Positions 10,505 through 21,875 of a DNA stretch of 64,000 bases are shown one piece after another. The stretch comes from Stereocaulon alpinum (taxonomy: Eukaryota > Ascomycota > Lecanoromycetes > Lecanorales > Stereocaulaceae). Under the pieces are notes generated by a model. The model saw only the letters and a list, made by a program, of their open reading frames with translations. It made no database searches and had not been told where the DNA came from. The DNA is taken from assembly GCA_018257865.1 (NCBI GenBank), contig JAEUBA010000001.1:992001-1056000 (forward strand), given 5' to 3'. Made by a program: the position numbers and the translations under genes. Position 1 is the stretch's first letter. Each line of letters opens with the position of its first letter.

Positions 10505-12393
10505 CTACCCATCAATGTTGCCTTCGCCATCATAGCTTTTCCAATCAATACGTATAGGGTCGGGTTCCTGCCCCAATTTCAGCCATCTTTCGGGCTCAAC
10601 CCCCTTCCTCTTCAACTCTTTTACAAACGATTGCCCCCAGAATGCACTGAAGCATGGGTTAGCAACCCAAGCATCGCCAAAACTTTAGATCAGTGACTGA
10701 GTACTTGCCTTGTATTGTTCTGAACATAAGCATTCATTTGCTCAAAACGGTCGGCTCGCTCCCCAGCTTCAATAGTCACAGCCTGGTACATAGCCCGCGC
10801 CATGTCATACGTATTCCAGGGATTGACAATGATAGAGCCCGTCAATGACTGAGCAGATCCCGCAAACTCTGACAGAATCATGGATCCATGTCGGCGTGAC
10901 TGACAGGCAATGTATTCGAAGGAGACAAGGTTCATTCCATCGCGGGTAGATGCTACTACGCAGGCGTCTGAGACGGCGTACAGCGCCAGAAGTTCCTCGA
11001 AATCAACGCTTTGGTGCATGAAATGGATAGGCGTGTACTCGATCGTACCTAGAGAATGCAGCGTTAGCAGGGACATTGCCCATGGAATCTATGCGAACGT
11101 TGGAGATCTAACCGAATTTGCCATTGATTCGTCCGACAAGTTCGTTGACCAAAGCGCGGAGGTTCTGGTATTCTTCCACTTCGCCGCGAGTCGGAACCGC
11201 AATTTGTATCAAAACGACTTTGCCAACGTACTCCGGATGATCAGTCAGGAACATCTCAAATGCCCTCAACTTCTGCGGAACGCCTTTGACGTAGTCCAAC
11301 CTATCGACACCGACCATCACTTGTATCCCTTTGAACTCGTGCTCTAGCGCGGCTATTCTCTCCTGAACTTTGACATCTTGCAGCGTCCGGGTGAAGCGTT
11401 CTGGTTGTATGCCGATGGGGAAGGCCCCAACATTGACAGTTTTGTTGTCGTAGGTGACCGACCGACTTGTAGTTGGCAGACTCCTATAAGCGAAGGTCAG
11501 CAATTGAACGCCAAGCTACAAGGATGAGCAACCATGAACGGTGTACAGTGGGCATGATATGTAACCAGAACTGTTGGAAAGTAGCAAGGTAAAGTAAAAC
11601 CAAACAGAAAGCAGTGGCATGGGTGTATAACCCCGAATGGCGAGCGGTAGGAATGAGGAGCAACATACAGGACATGCGAGCAAGCACTCAAGAAGTGTCT
11701 ACCGTAGCCGTTCGTATGGAAGCCAACCAAATCACTCTCCAACACGCCCATCAAGATCTCCTTCCTGACCGGCAGGATGCGGTAAACCTCTGAGCTAGGG
11801 AACGGCGTATGTAAGAAGAACCCAATCTTCACATCAAAGTCTCGTCCAAGCTCCTCTCGTAGCATAGCCGGTAGCAGCATCAAGTGAAAATCATGGATCC
11901 AGACCAGATCTCCCTGTTGCACGTCTCTCGCAATAGCCCTGGCAAACAGTCGATTGACTTCCTGATAAGCATTCCATGCATCTTCCCTGAACGTAATTTC
12001 GCCGGGGTGGTAGTGGATGAGAGGCCAGAGAATACTGTCTGTGCAACGACGGTCAGCCCAAGAATCCTGCCAAACGTGGTCCAACTCACTGGAAAAGCCG
12101 TTGTAGTAGAGGTCTGCAAGTCCATCCTCGAGAAAAACTGGAATTGCTCCATAGCCTTCTCTTAGGCGATCTGAGAGGTCCGTATGCTCGTCGGAGGGGA
12201 CTTCGAGGCCAGGCCAGCCGTACCAACTAAAATCTGCGTTCTGTGAGAGGCCAGACAGACCTGTGACGAGGCCGCCTGAGCCCTGCGAGAAAGCGTAAGT
12301 ATGGGGTGCGGACCGCTTGATTGAGACGGGAAGACGGTTCGAGACCAAGAGTAGACGAGGTATAGGTGTCTGAGGCAATGTTGTTTCAGGCAT
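10505..12393 (-). CDS. TPS1: Alpha,alpha-trehalose-phosphate synthase (UDP-forming)
   Basis: Five exons: 12393-12090, 12038-11669, 11483-11113, 11048-10709, 10646-10505; 508 residues, phases close. A GT20 glycosyltransferase that makes trehalose-6-phosphate from UDP-glucose and glucose-6-phosphate. Motifs: LLLVSNRLPVS near the start, GSGGLVTGL, WYGWPG, VWIHDFHLMLLP, GFFLHTPFPSSEVYR, VGVDRLDYVKGVPQKL, and DGMNLVSFEYIACQ near the end. Intron 1 stays open in frame and would insert 17 residues if read through (ELDHVWQDSWADRR...); splicing restores NGFSNSILWPL. Intron 4 has a GC donor (AAG|GCAAGT): the only junction that joins NNT to SAFWGQSFV in phase. The last exon ends NIDG. Neighbouring BolA gene is convergent; a 1.6-kb gene-poor region lies upstream. 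Confidence 0.96.
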
Positions 12394-13972
12394 GTCGATA
12401 TAGTGATAGGTATGAATGTGTCATGATGAGACGAAGAGAACGTACGACGGCGGAGCTCGAAGTATATTTTCCCCAACATTGTGGCAGAGTGGAAGGTGCG
12501 AACCACTGTGAGTGGTGAATACGAAAGGTTGCAGTTCTGACAATGTAATTATCATCTGCGAACGGACCGGGGCGATCTACAATCTCTGAAGGAAGGAACG
12601 TCTCGAAAACTCGCAATTTACAATTCTTGGGCTTCACTTTGACGTAACCGAGCAACAAATTGCGTAAATAACCGTTAAAACGGGCTCGATTTCGATGACG
12701 AGGATCCATCCAATCTGCCATTCCGCAACACTTAACATGTACCTGGTGACTGAACTGGCAAATTTCAGGGCCGAGAACCACAAGATCTTGCTCCTTTCGG
12801 TATGGAACAAACATCAATATTGTCGATCTGCAGAAATCAAAGCGCATTTGTCGAGTCCCAGGCAAGGCTGTTGGATTTCAGAGAATATTGCCCTTCGTAA
12901 GAACGAATTCCAGGCTTCACTCAGCTATCATCAGCCGATTGCAAAGTTTTCAGCGCGTAGCCACGGATTCTAAGTAGAGCGCAAAGTACATACCTGTATC
13001 AAAACCATCTTGCCAGGGCAGATCCCAAGATGGCTTGCACTTCTCTACAGGTCTCACCTTGAGCCCTCGTGACTTTGGCTATACTCCGATGCCGAAAAGC
13101 CGCCTTTCACCTGATGATAGAGTCAAAGCACAGAAGGTACTGGTGATGTGGGCAAGGAGTAGAGAGACTGCTGCTCCTCCGCGTGGATAGGCCACTTGGA
13201 CTCACTCGTTGGGAAGGCGCTCGTGGAGTAGGTTCTGCTCATGGATCAGGAAACAAGGCTTAATCTCTAGAAGGTCGTGGGCACCCTTATAGGAACTGAG
13301 AGCGTATAGATTTGGTGGAAAAAGTCTGCCATAGGTTGGATGAGGCCAATGGTAAACGCTGGAGTGGACGGGTTGAGCTTCGGTGAAGCTGCTACTGCTC
13401 AACCGAATATATGACCGAAATCAAGAAGGGGCCCCATGATTGCAGGATTGCAACTCGCATCAGTGTCTGGAGGGATGTTGGTGTCCTTGAATCCATCTGA
13501 ATCAGAAGTGGCGGATCCAAACGGTCGACCCAGTTACCTCAAGGCACTTTCTCCCGGTCAATCCTTTCGTACTAGGCAGCATTCGAACGGCATTTGAGGC
13601 GTCGGTCGAACATGAAAAAACTCGAAGAGGAGATCCGGTACGATTTCTCCACTAGTTGCAGGGAATCTACTGCGTGCATTTTGTGGGGTCCGAGGGCCAT
13701 GAAAAGATCTTGATGTCCGGGTGTAGAACCACAGAAAATTCACTCAGTCTTTAGATAATTTCTGGTGCACGGTGCGTATTTCCCGTAGTGCAGGATCAGG
13801 GGCGATGCTACCAAGTCAAGGACATGTATCCGATAGTGGTCGCTTGACAAGTGGCCGTTTCTTCCCCTTTTGGCACTTACCATATCGAAAGCATATTGCT
13901 CTTCCTGCGACCAACTTCTCCGATTCAACTAGTTAATCTATCCGCATCCACTCACGCCCTTTTGTACAGAGT
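12394..13972. other. Spacer: long TPS1 upstream region, no gene recognised
   Basis: About 1.6 kb without a convincing gene. The longest minus-strand frame (12386-12865, 159 residues) has no family motif and overlaps the TPS1 start. The region probably contains the TPS1 promoter and leader, and the lost upstream part of the F-box-like pseudogene. Confidence 0.4.
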
Positions 13973-15181
13973 TTGATAAGGAGGTACACGGCTACCGAAA
14001 CCTCACGACGACGTTGCCGTTTTCCTAAGCATCCCAAGGGTCAGAGGCCGAGGCTGAAATTAGACCAAATTCCCATTGAGCTCCTCCAAGCAATAGCCAA
14101 ATCCTTGCCCACTGCTTCAGCCGTTTCTCTTGCGCTAAACAATCATGCTATACGCACAGCAATCGGGACTCAATATGAGTATGCATTGTGCCACCGAGAC
14201 CTATGGGAAATTTTGACTTCTTTGCAGCGAGACTTGAGCGAGTGCTTTCTCTGCCACTGCTCTCGCAGATTGCACCATCGAGCAAAGCTTAATCCCAGTG
14301 AATTTCTCAATCCATGTGTGAGGCTAAATGGCGGCGGCGTTGAATTCGTATATGACCGGGGTTGCAACGGAAAGCCCAATGATATCAGAATTTTCAGACT
14401 GGGATTCCCGCATGCCCAGCTGCTGACGAGCGACAATCACCTCGTCTCCGCTCAGTCATATGTCGTAGGATATCAACCATCGGATCTGCGCCTTATCGAC
14501 TCGCCGAACCACGTGCTATGCTTTGAGCATGAGCGCACTAAGGTCCCGAGTACCGCGTGTCGATAGCATTGCGAGTGATAGCGGAGGAATTCCTCCTCAA
14601 GTTCGAATCGAGGACTACAATGCCCCGCATGGGAAAGCTTGCGCATGGTGAAAAGCACTTGCTGGATGTTTGTCCCCATATCCACAGCACCCGTGATTTT
14701 TCCGGACTAGCTGAGTGGGAAACGGTTTGTTTGGATGACCTTCCAAATGCCGCATGCAAGCGATGTGACTTATGTCACACAGAATGTTTTGTCGAGTACC
14801 AAAAGATCCAGTATGAGGGTCAGGAAGGAATGTCACTTCGTTTGTGCGTATGGAGAAATCTTGGGCCGCTGAAATCGCTTTACAACGAGAAATGGCAACG
14901 CCAGCAGAGCTTCAATTTTGTCCAATATTATCATTGGCCTTTTAAAGTTCTCCCGGATAGTGTCAGGGACGTATTCGAGACGGAGAACAACCGCGAAGGG
15001 TTTTGACCAGGACCTGTACAAAACGCATCCGAGGTGTATCGGCACGCTTCCGCTGGCAATGCGTGCTTTCCATCATTTTCGGCCTACGTGGAAGAAGCCG
15101 AGGTGGATACTCAAGCGATATCTGAGGGATTATTTGCAATCGCGTGGCATGGTGTTGGATCGAACTGGAAATTTCGGGTGA
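13973..15181 (+). pseudogene. Broken F-box-like protein gene (two frame changes)
   Basis: One protein-like signal runs over about 400 codons but changes frame twice. 13973-14566 reads ...LKLDQIPIELLQAIAKSLPTASAVSLAL..., an F-box-like start (L-D-x-I-P-I-E-L-L, then small alternating leucines), and stops at TAG 14564-14566. A second frame (about 14540-15006) carries on with ALRVIAEEFLLKFE and a Cys pair block ACKRCDLCHTECFVEYQ, and stops at 15004-15006. The first frame then resumes (from about 14990) with FHHFRPTWKKPRWILKRYLRDY to TGA at 15179-15181. No intron with usable splice sites bridges these changes, and no ATG begins the first block (only a TTG at 13973), so the 5' end looks lost as well. 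Such F-box-like proteins form large, fast-changing families in Dothideomycetes. Function unknown; possible sequencing errors cannot be excluded. Confidence 0.6.
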
Positions 15182-15396
15182 GGGTCTCATAGCTAGAATT
15201 ATCTCCGAGAATGACGGGACATCTCCCATACATGGCATGTATCACATAGGGTGCAACATAATTACACAGCAAATCTAGGACAGTCCGCAGAGCCAGAAGG
15301 TCAAGATCTCTCCAAGCTACCTTAGGCGGATCAATCAGATAGATCGCGCCAAGAATTATGAGGCTAGCGCTGCGACCCAGAGAGTCAAATTCATCT

Positions 15397-15473
15397 ACGG
15401 AGGTCGACACCGAAAGTCCTGGAACGGCGCTAAAAGTCTTGGTATGCCAAGTCCAAAGCCCTAGCCCTAGCTT
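15397..15473 (+). repeat. Inverted repeat, left arm (77 bp)
   Basis: Starts ACGGAGGTCGACACC and ends CCCTAGCTT. The reverse complement of 15666-15742 matches it at 75 of 77 positions; both differences are purine transitions. Beyond the inner end, weaker similarity continues for about 30 bases (TACCCTGGGAGAGGTTGCCC against GCCCCTGGAACGTGCCCC), so the original arms were longer. The whole could fold into a long hairpin with a 192-base loop. Confidence 0.9.
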
Positions 15474-15665
15474 CTGAGGATACCCTGGGAGAGGTTGCCC
15501 TAGGCGACTGCCGGTAGGGGATGCGGATAGCGGACACGGTTGCGCAGTACTACCCGCAGATTACGTATCATAGGCCACCCTGCGCCTAGAGCGCACCCTA
15601 ACCAGCCTATTCTCCCCACCCCTATCAACGTATATCTACGGGGCACGTTCCAGGGGCTCCATCGA

Positions 15666-15742
15666 AAGTTAGGGCTAGGGCTTCGGACTTGGCATACCAA
15701 GACTTTTAGCGCCGTTCCAGGACTTTCGGTGTCGACCTCCGT
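15666..15742 (-). repeat. Inverted repeat, right arm (77 bp)
   Basis: Reverse complement of the left arm with two mismatches. It ends 158 bases before the GRIM-19 start codon. The outer edges (ACGGAGG...) suggest a terminal-inverted-repeat element such as a MITE or a foldback element; no clear target duplication is visible next to the outer ends. Confidence 0.9.
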
Positions 15743-15900
15743 AAAGATAAAAGACACAGATACTCTCCTGATACCGCACTATCGCCAAAGATACAGCCCA
15801 CGCTAGATCAAACTAGGCCTAGCACTATCACACCGGCGAAACACTCCGACCTCAACTCCAGGCCTCCCGCATCCACACCTCCACCCCTAGCTTTACAGCA

Positions 15901-16648
15901 ATGGCGCAAGACCTACCCCCAGTAGGCGGCTATGAGCCCATTCAGTACAAGGTATGTTCCATGGTAGAGATGGGGTGAGTGTCAGTGTGTACGAAAAATG
16001 AGAGCTAATGAACGGTGGTGCTGTACAGCGCAACCTCCCCGCGCGCGGTTTCCGGCCGTCGTATTACCTCGCTGCGATGGGTATCATCATGACATACGGG
16101 CTATATAGAGCTGGGCAAGGGATCAGGGAACAGAAGTAACGCCCCCTCACATTTCCCCCAAAGCACTCAACTACACAACGAACACGACAGCCGGCTGGGA
16201 TTCGAGCTGGCTGCACGTAGCCATCGAGGGAGGCATCTTGGTTTGAGGTGTATGTGGGATGAGACTGATTGTCGTGATGGCGGTAGTGAACTCGCGCGAG
16301 AAAAGATGTGGTCGCGAATCCACCTGATACCGATGCTGCAGGCTGAGGAGGATAGAGATCTGGTGCGGAGGCAGTGGGCGGATAAGGCGCGGGAGAAGGA
16401 GTTGATGGGTGGGGAGGCAAAGGTGTATCATAGCGACAGGTGAGTCCAGGAAAGAAGTGTACAAGGAACCGAATAGGAATTGGATGCAAGCGGCGTGGCC
16501 TTCAAGGTTGGCGTTGGTCCCGGATGGAATATGGCGCAGTATAGAAATTCTGGATATGGAGATGCAGGATACCTTGCTGACGCTTCTTGTTGTTTGCAGG
16601 TTTGTGCGACCGACATATTCTATTTCGCCTGCGAACGTTACAAAATAG
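15901..16648 (+). CDS. NDUFA13: NADH:ubiquinone oxidoreductase subunit B16.6 (GRIM-19/NDUFA13)
   Basis: Four exons: 15901-15951, 16029-16135, 16287-16439, 16600-16648; 119 residues, phases close. An accessory subunit of mitochondrial complex I in the inner membrane. The start MAQDLPPVGGYEPIQYKRNLP and ARGFRPSYYLAAMGIIMTYGLY, with the single membrane helix, are classic. NELAREKMWSRIHLIPMLQAEEDRDLVRR follows, and the end is FVRPTYSISPANVTK. Exons 2 and 3 join as EQ-NELAR through the acceptor GCGGTAG|T. The inverted repeat lies just upstream; the gene is tail to tail with MSN5. Confidence 0.96.
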
Positions 16649-16851
16649 TAGACCGTGTTTGTTGGTCTACAATTCGAGAGGTCTATACACGGGCTGTTGT
16701 ACATAGAAAACAATTGCATTTACGGCCGGTAAATCCAATGTCTTGCCCCCAACCCGCTCAAATAGCATGCGAAATCATGACTCGTTAAAGTATCGACGAA
16801 TATAGCAAACATGGGGCCATAGATGATTCACTCCCGTTACTCCATACGCGA

Positions 16852-19800
16852 TCACCCAAACATGCCAGCGATGCCGCTCAGGTCCGGACTAGGCTCTCTC
16901 TTCACATCTGTTTGCATATCGGCAGTCATGTATTGTTTCTGCATCTCAGACCTAAGCTTTTTAGGATCAGGTCTCGGCAACTTCCCTTGCTCATGGATCG
17001 CAACTCCCCTGAAGCTCTCAAGGAGATCCAGGACAATTGCCCTTTGTTGTTTGCTGTTCGACTGGGCTCTCAAGAGATGCCGGATCGCTCGATCTACTTT
17101 CTCGGTAGACATTCCAGGTAATGAGAGCAGTATTTGCTTTGGCGTATGCGTGCGTGGTGTGTAGCTAATGACAATGCTTGCAATAAGCATAGCGAAGTCC
17201 TTCTGTAGCTCTACGAAGTATGGGTCATGCAGTGACGTGATACAAGCCTTGAGGACTTCGGTTGAGATGAATTCGCGGACGTCTGCTTCAACTGGGCCGT
17301 CGCCTGCAAAATCGGGGACTATCGACCGTAAGACTCTTGCGATGTATGAGCAGGTTCGAGTATCCCGCATTCTGTTCACAATTCGGCATTAGCGTTGCGC
17401 GACTATAAGACAACGGGAAAAGACATGTTGAGGGGTCCACTTAAGCCACTGATGCCGCGACATGGAAGATGACTAAGGGAAATAATCCGAAATTGGGGAT
17501 GCAAAACACACGTACCGTAAAGCATGGGTACAGAAGAGAATGACCGGTTTGAGTATCTCTGGTGTCTGCAGAACGAAGTAACGGTGTGTATCAGTAGTCA
17601 AAGCCATTGTGTCGCCATTTACGTTATTACTTGGTACTTCCGGAGCGGCAGGTGGATCTGCCAGTAGCCGATTTAGCATATCAACATCCTAGTAGCTCTC
17701 GCACGACATACTGTTCTTTGAGGGCTCGAGGAGCCCAACCACCACATTTACAGCCGCCATGGTCAATTGCCTCAGTATACTCTCATCTTTCATCTCATTC
17801 GTTAGGTCGTCGTCCTCTGTAGCTGACCTGCTTTTCTCTTCAATCCTTTCCCACTCAAAGCTTGCTTTTCGGTCAACTTGTTCAAACAAAGTAGTCAGTA
17901 TGGAGGGAAGAAAGTGGCTCCGAGATTGCACTGGGCAGTTATCAATGACTGGCCGCATCATGTCGACCAATATAGTCATCTGGTGTGGCGACAGCGATAA
18001 AGCGTCCGCGAAGAGCGCACGAGACAAAGGTCCAGGTAGCTCGGGAAAGCTGTAGAAAGACTCTCCAAGGAGACTCATGTAATACAGTAGCCGATACCCT
18101 GTCTCCCGAATGGCTCTTACCGCGGCTCTAACTGACGAAGCAAATCCCTCTAGCGTTGTTCTCGTTTCGCCGACCTTGGCATAGAATTCATCTCTCGTTC
18201 CATGGGAGATTCCAACTTGCCAAAAACGGTCCGTAAGGATTCTGTTAACAATGTCCTGCATCTCCGGGGGAAGACCAGACCAGTTGGAAGGATTGTGGAA
18301 AGCTTGCGACTGACTATGATTTATCAGGATTGTAGACTAATCGAAATGGTAAGCTGTTCCATACCTTATGAATTGTAGCAAATTGGGCAAGATGAGGGGT
18401 ATGTTCTTGCTCCAAAGTCGGCATGCCATTTCGAAAGGTTGTGAGGTTTCTTCTAACCTTTCGAGACTGACACTCATGATAGTTTTCGTTGCTCTTATAG
18501 GCAAGGCCTAGCCATCGTTAGCTTGGCGAAACCTTCTATCATGAGGTAGGCATGCTGACGTCAAGAGCAACTTCCATACGTGCTTGAAGAGTCTTTCCTT
18601 CATCATCCAATGGATGCGACGACCAATCTGGTATCCTTTGCACAGCTCGAGTGGACAGATACTGCTGCAGGCCGTCGAGTCCGAGTAGTTTCGTGAAAGT
18701 TTGGAAGGAGGACAAAGAGTGACCAAGAGCAGGGTTCTGCCACTGATCAATCAATGGCTGTAAAAATTGATCTACTCGTGCTTCGCGTATCTGAGGATCT
18801 ACGTTGGTCGCTCGGTGCCTTGAATCTCTAGTTAGCGAACTTTTGGCTTCAAGCCGTGAATGTACTTACATTATAATAAGTAAGATCGAGGAATAACGTG
18901 CCCGTGTCTGCTCATCGGTAGCTACTGTATGACTGATCGATGTGATTTTTTGCTGCACCTCGTCAAAGATAATCTAAATCAGTTAGCACAGATAGTTAAC
19001 GTCTGTGAAGTGTTCTACTTGCAACGAAGTCGTTTGGAAATCGCATCGCAAGGCGCTGTAGTTGGTGGAGAGAGAACGCTTGGAGTTCTCGTACAGCATC
19101 GGTGTATGCTACAGAGCCTGGATGCTCAGGACATCTTGTGTCGAGGATGTAGTCGAACATCTTGAGTGCAAACCGTGGTTCACGCTTCAGCGGCCCTACC
19201 GCAAATCCAACAGCAAGTTGGATGACGCGCTGCTTGATCGATGGATCCTGCCAGACGTAAGTCGCAACAATCAATTAACCAGAAACAGCGTACCTCGAAA
19301 GTCAGGCCCAGCAGCCGATCACACCACGCTCGGAGATTTGAAGACATGACTTCATGCTCGTGCCCCAACTGAAAGTTAGTAGGTAGCAGTCTTTCATAGG
19401 GGTAAACTTACTGTGCTGTTGTTTTTTTGAGCGGTGGTGAGCCATGTCAAGCAGCCTTTCAATGCAGCTTCTATGACTGAGAATTGTGCGTCTATACGTA
19501 GAAGAGGGACTGATGTCTTTGCATAACTTGAGGCTTGAAGGGGTTAGCCTGAAAATAGTAAAAGAATAAGTTTTCACACCTTGAAAGGCTGGCTCTCCAT
19601 CGTAGACATGGTCAAGAACCTGGTCAGCTTGGCTAAGTATATGATAAAGGGCGTCTATGGGCTGCTTCTGAACCACAGCCTCGACAACCTGGTTGCAAAA
19701 TCTTGCATAGTTGCCAAGAAAAGCATGCTTTTCGGGCATTGTGTCAACATCCTCGTTCAGGAACATGATGCTAGGGTTCTTTGAATCCTCTGGCAGAGCT

Positions 19801-21203
19801 TCAAAGCGGATAAGCCGTTGACTGCATGTCTCAAGCAAATCACTAGCCAGCGCCATTAAAGCTGGAGAGTCGCTAATCTTGTCGGAATTCAACAATTTCA
19901 CCCAGAGGTGAAGCGCCGGGATGGAGACGTGAAGACTTGGGTTCTTCATGATATCCATGAGGAGGTCAAAGAATCCGCCAAGATTGCTATCTTCTGGTGC
20001 AAAGGAGGGCCTTTCTTCTAAGAGTCGTCCAATGTTGAATGTCATCTGGTTTGTAATTAGTCGTCAAAACAAGTCAGGTTCAAGGTTCCACGTATGCTTA
20101 CCTCAGAGAATTTCTTTAGGAGTAAATATTTCGCTTCGTCAATGTCTGAAGGGTCAACGACCAGCCATTGGTAGAGTTGCTTAAGTAAATTGAGAGTGTC
20201 AGTCCTCAACATTGGACCAACCAGGTCCTTGAAATCATGTTCCGAGAATTGTGACCGATTATACAAAGCGTAAAGTGAGTCGACAGCTGCCTGCATCCTA
20301 GTGTCAGTGTATTGTTTACTATCTCCAAGATTCGAAAGACATACTCACCAATTGAATGGGCATATTTGAGACAGCCAGACATGCACAGATGGTGCTAACA
20401 GCTTTTGTGGTAACCAAGGCCCTAGGTATGACCCAAGTAATGATTGATTTAAAAGTAGCAAGAGCTTTCACAGCACTGACTTGCTGGTCTTGACTGACGT
20501 CGGGATCACTAATACACCACTCCAGTAGAGCTGCCGTGCGGGCTGACCATCCCTCGGAGCCATATCTGGTGTTGATCGATATTTCTCGAGTGGGAAAGTA
20601 CTCTGTCAGCACGTCTGCGGGCGTGAAAATATCTACGCAAGCCCGGTTGAGTTCGTTTCCTCTTAAAGCCGCCGTCGAATCGTCCGTTCCAAATACATCC
20701 TCTGATAGAGTCTCCAAAATTGTCAGGACGAGAAGCCTGTGAGCAGACGGACCGTCCCACAAGCGGACTAGAAGCTCGTCCATGTCCATCCATTCCAGAC
20801 CCCAGCTTCTTTTGGCTACCTCTACCCATATCTCAGCAACCTTGTTGGTGATGTACGGTGGATCTTCACTTGAGACATTGAGAGCAAGAGCTACCACCCA
20901 GTCCCGAAGTGCACGGCTCTGCTCTGGGGTATAGTCTGACCACTTGTGGCGTACGGCATACTCAAGTAGGGAAAGACCGTAGTGACGGACAATAGCCGGA
21001 TGTTGCTTTGCTGATGCGAGCCCAAAACCGTGATATGGTGCTTCTTCGTCGGACCTTATCTCTTCAAGATATCGGGAGGCATTGTGACGGGTCTCGTTGG
21101 GCGACCGAGGATTATGGATTATCTCCAAGGCATGTAGAATCTGCGTGTTCCCCTCAGGCTTGCCAGCTTCATCAAGGCCGTTCGCGCCTCCAACGCCGTT
21201 CAT
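16852..21203 (-). CDS. MSN5: Exportin of the MSN5/exportin-5 family (karyopherin beta)
   Basis: Twelve exons: 21203-20349, 20290-20102, 20045-19580, 19533-19412, 19368-19294, 19247-19023, 18973-18870, 18818-18560, 18507-18365, 18313-17712, 17657-17516, 17371-16852; 1233 residues, phases close at every junction, matching yeast Msn5 (1224). Exports phosphorylated proteins, and in the exportin-5 branch small RNAs, from the nucleus in a Ran-GTP-dependent way. Markers: AIVRHYGLSLLEYAVRHKW near the N-terminus (importin-beta-N region), LLRIDAQFSVIEAALKG, HNPSNWSGLPPEMQDIV, LTDRFWQVGIS, EGFASSVRAAVRAIRE, TPEILKPVILFCTHALRMRDTR. The in-frame TAG at 17689-17691 is not a break: it lies in a 54-base intron (17711-17658). 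The donor after exon 6 (19022) is best read as GC (GTT|GCAAGT); a weak GT donor three bases earlier would drop one Val. Confidence 0.93.
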
Positions 21204-21875
21204 TTCAGAATGTTATCAACCGTGTACAACCGATAGAATTGTGATAAAACTCCTCTATAAGGGCATCGAAGGTCGGTCGTTTGCCGAGTAAGGTGGTAGG
21301 ATTCATGGGTACGGAAGGTGAGTCAGATGCATTTGGTGGAGTGAAGAGGCGCGTGAAACTCGCTCAACATTGGAGTGGCACCGGAGGCATTGCGTTCATT
21401 TCCATGGGCTAAGGGGAGATTGACCAGCATGGAATCTTGTCCAAAATAGAGTCTTGTGCGAGGTGAGTACCTTAGATAGCTATACACAATGCTCATACAC
21501 GCAGAATGATCACGAGGGCACTCGTACTGTACAACGCAGACCTGCTCCCAAATCTGGTGTCTAGCATAGCTTAAGTTAGCCCCGGGACGGGAGCATCTAG
21601 CGCATCTAATGCAGCCTGGAGCTGGAAACCAATGGGCTTCTTCCGGGGGGCGCTTGTTGGTATTATGTTACCCTGGGTATGCACATTTACCCCTGCTGAT
21701 CTGTTTCCAGACTCGGGACTTCCACGTGTATTGGTTACTCAGGCTCGCTAATCACCTTTGCAACTGAAGTCGACAGATGATAAGCCAAATCAATGGACGT
21801 GATAAATTCAATTCCCGGGGTATCAATCTATAACTACCCACCAATGTCCATCAACGCCGCACCGTATCTAAAGCA
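21204..21875. other. Spacer: MSN5 upstream region and LRO1 3' end
   Basis: Both neighbours are on the minus strand. G-rich runs (CCCCGGGACGGG near 21582, CCGGGGGGCG near 21644) and a CCCGGGG near 21814 are visible. No gene recognised. Confidence 0.4.

Larger units (their letters stand above)
15182..15900. other. Spacer with inverted repeat upstream of GRIM-19 gene
   Basis: Contains the 77-bp inverted repeat pair described separately and the presumed promoter of the complex I gene starting at 15901. The frames crossing the repeat (15111-15410 minus, 15500-15757 minus, 15540-15806 plus) have no family motifs and are probably chance. Confidence 0.45.

Noticed and set aside
11497..11680. Read-through continuation of the TPS1 exon 2 frame
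   Set aside because: It is intron sequence; family continuity resumes only after splicing to 11483.
12386..12865. 159-residue minus frame upstream of TPS1
   Set aside because: No family motif and it overlaps the TPS1 start codon region in another frame; more likely chance in promoter or leader sequence.
15111..15410. 99-residue minus frame over the end of the F-box-like pseudogene and the left repeat arm
   Set aside because: Antisense to a recognisable protein signal and no motif of its own.
17689..17691. Nonsense codon making MSN5 a pseudogene
   Set aside because: Removed by a well-formed 54-base intron, and all twelve exon phases agree.
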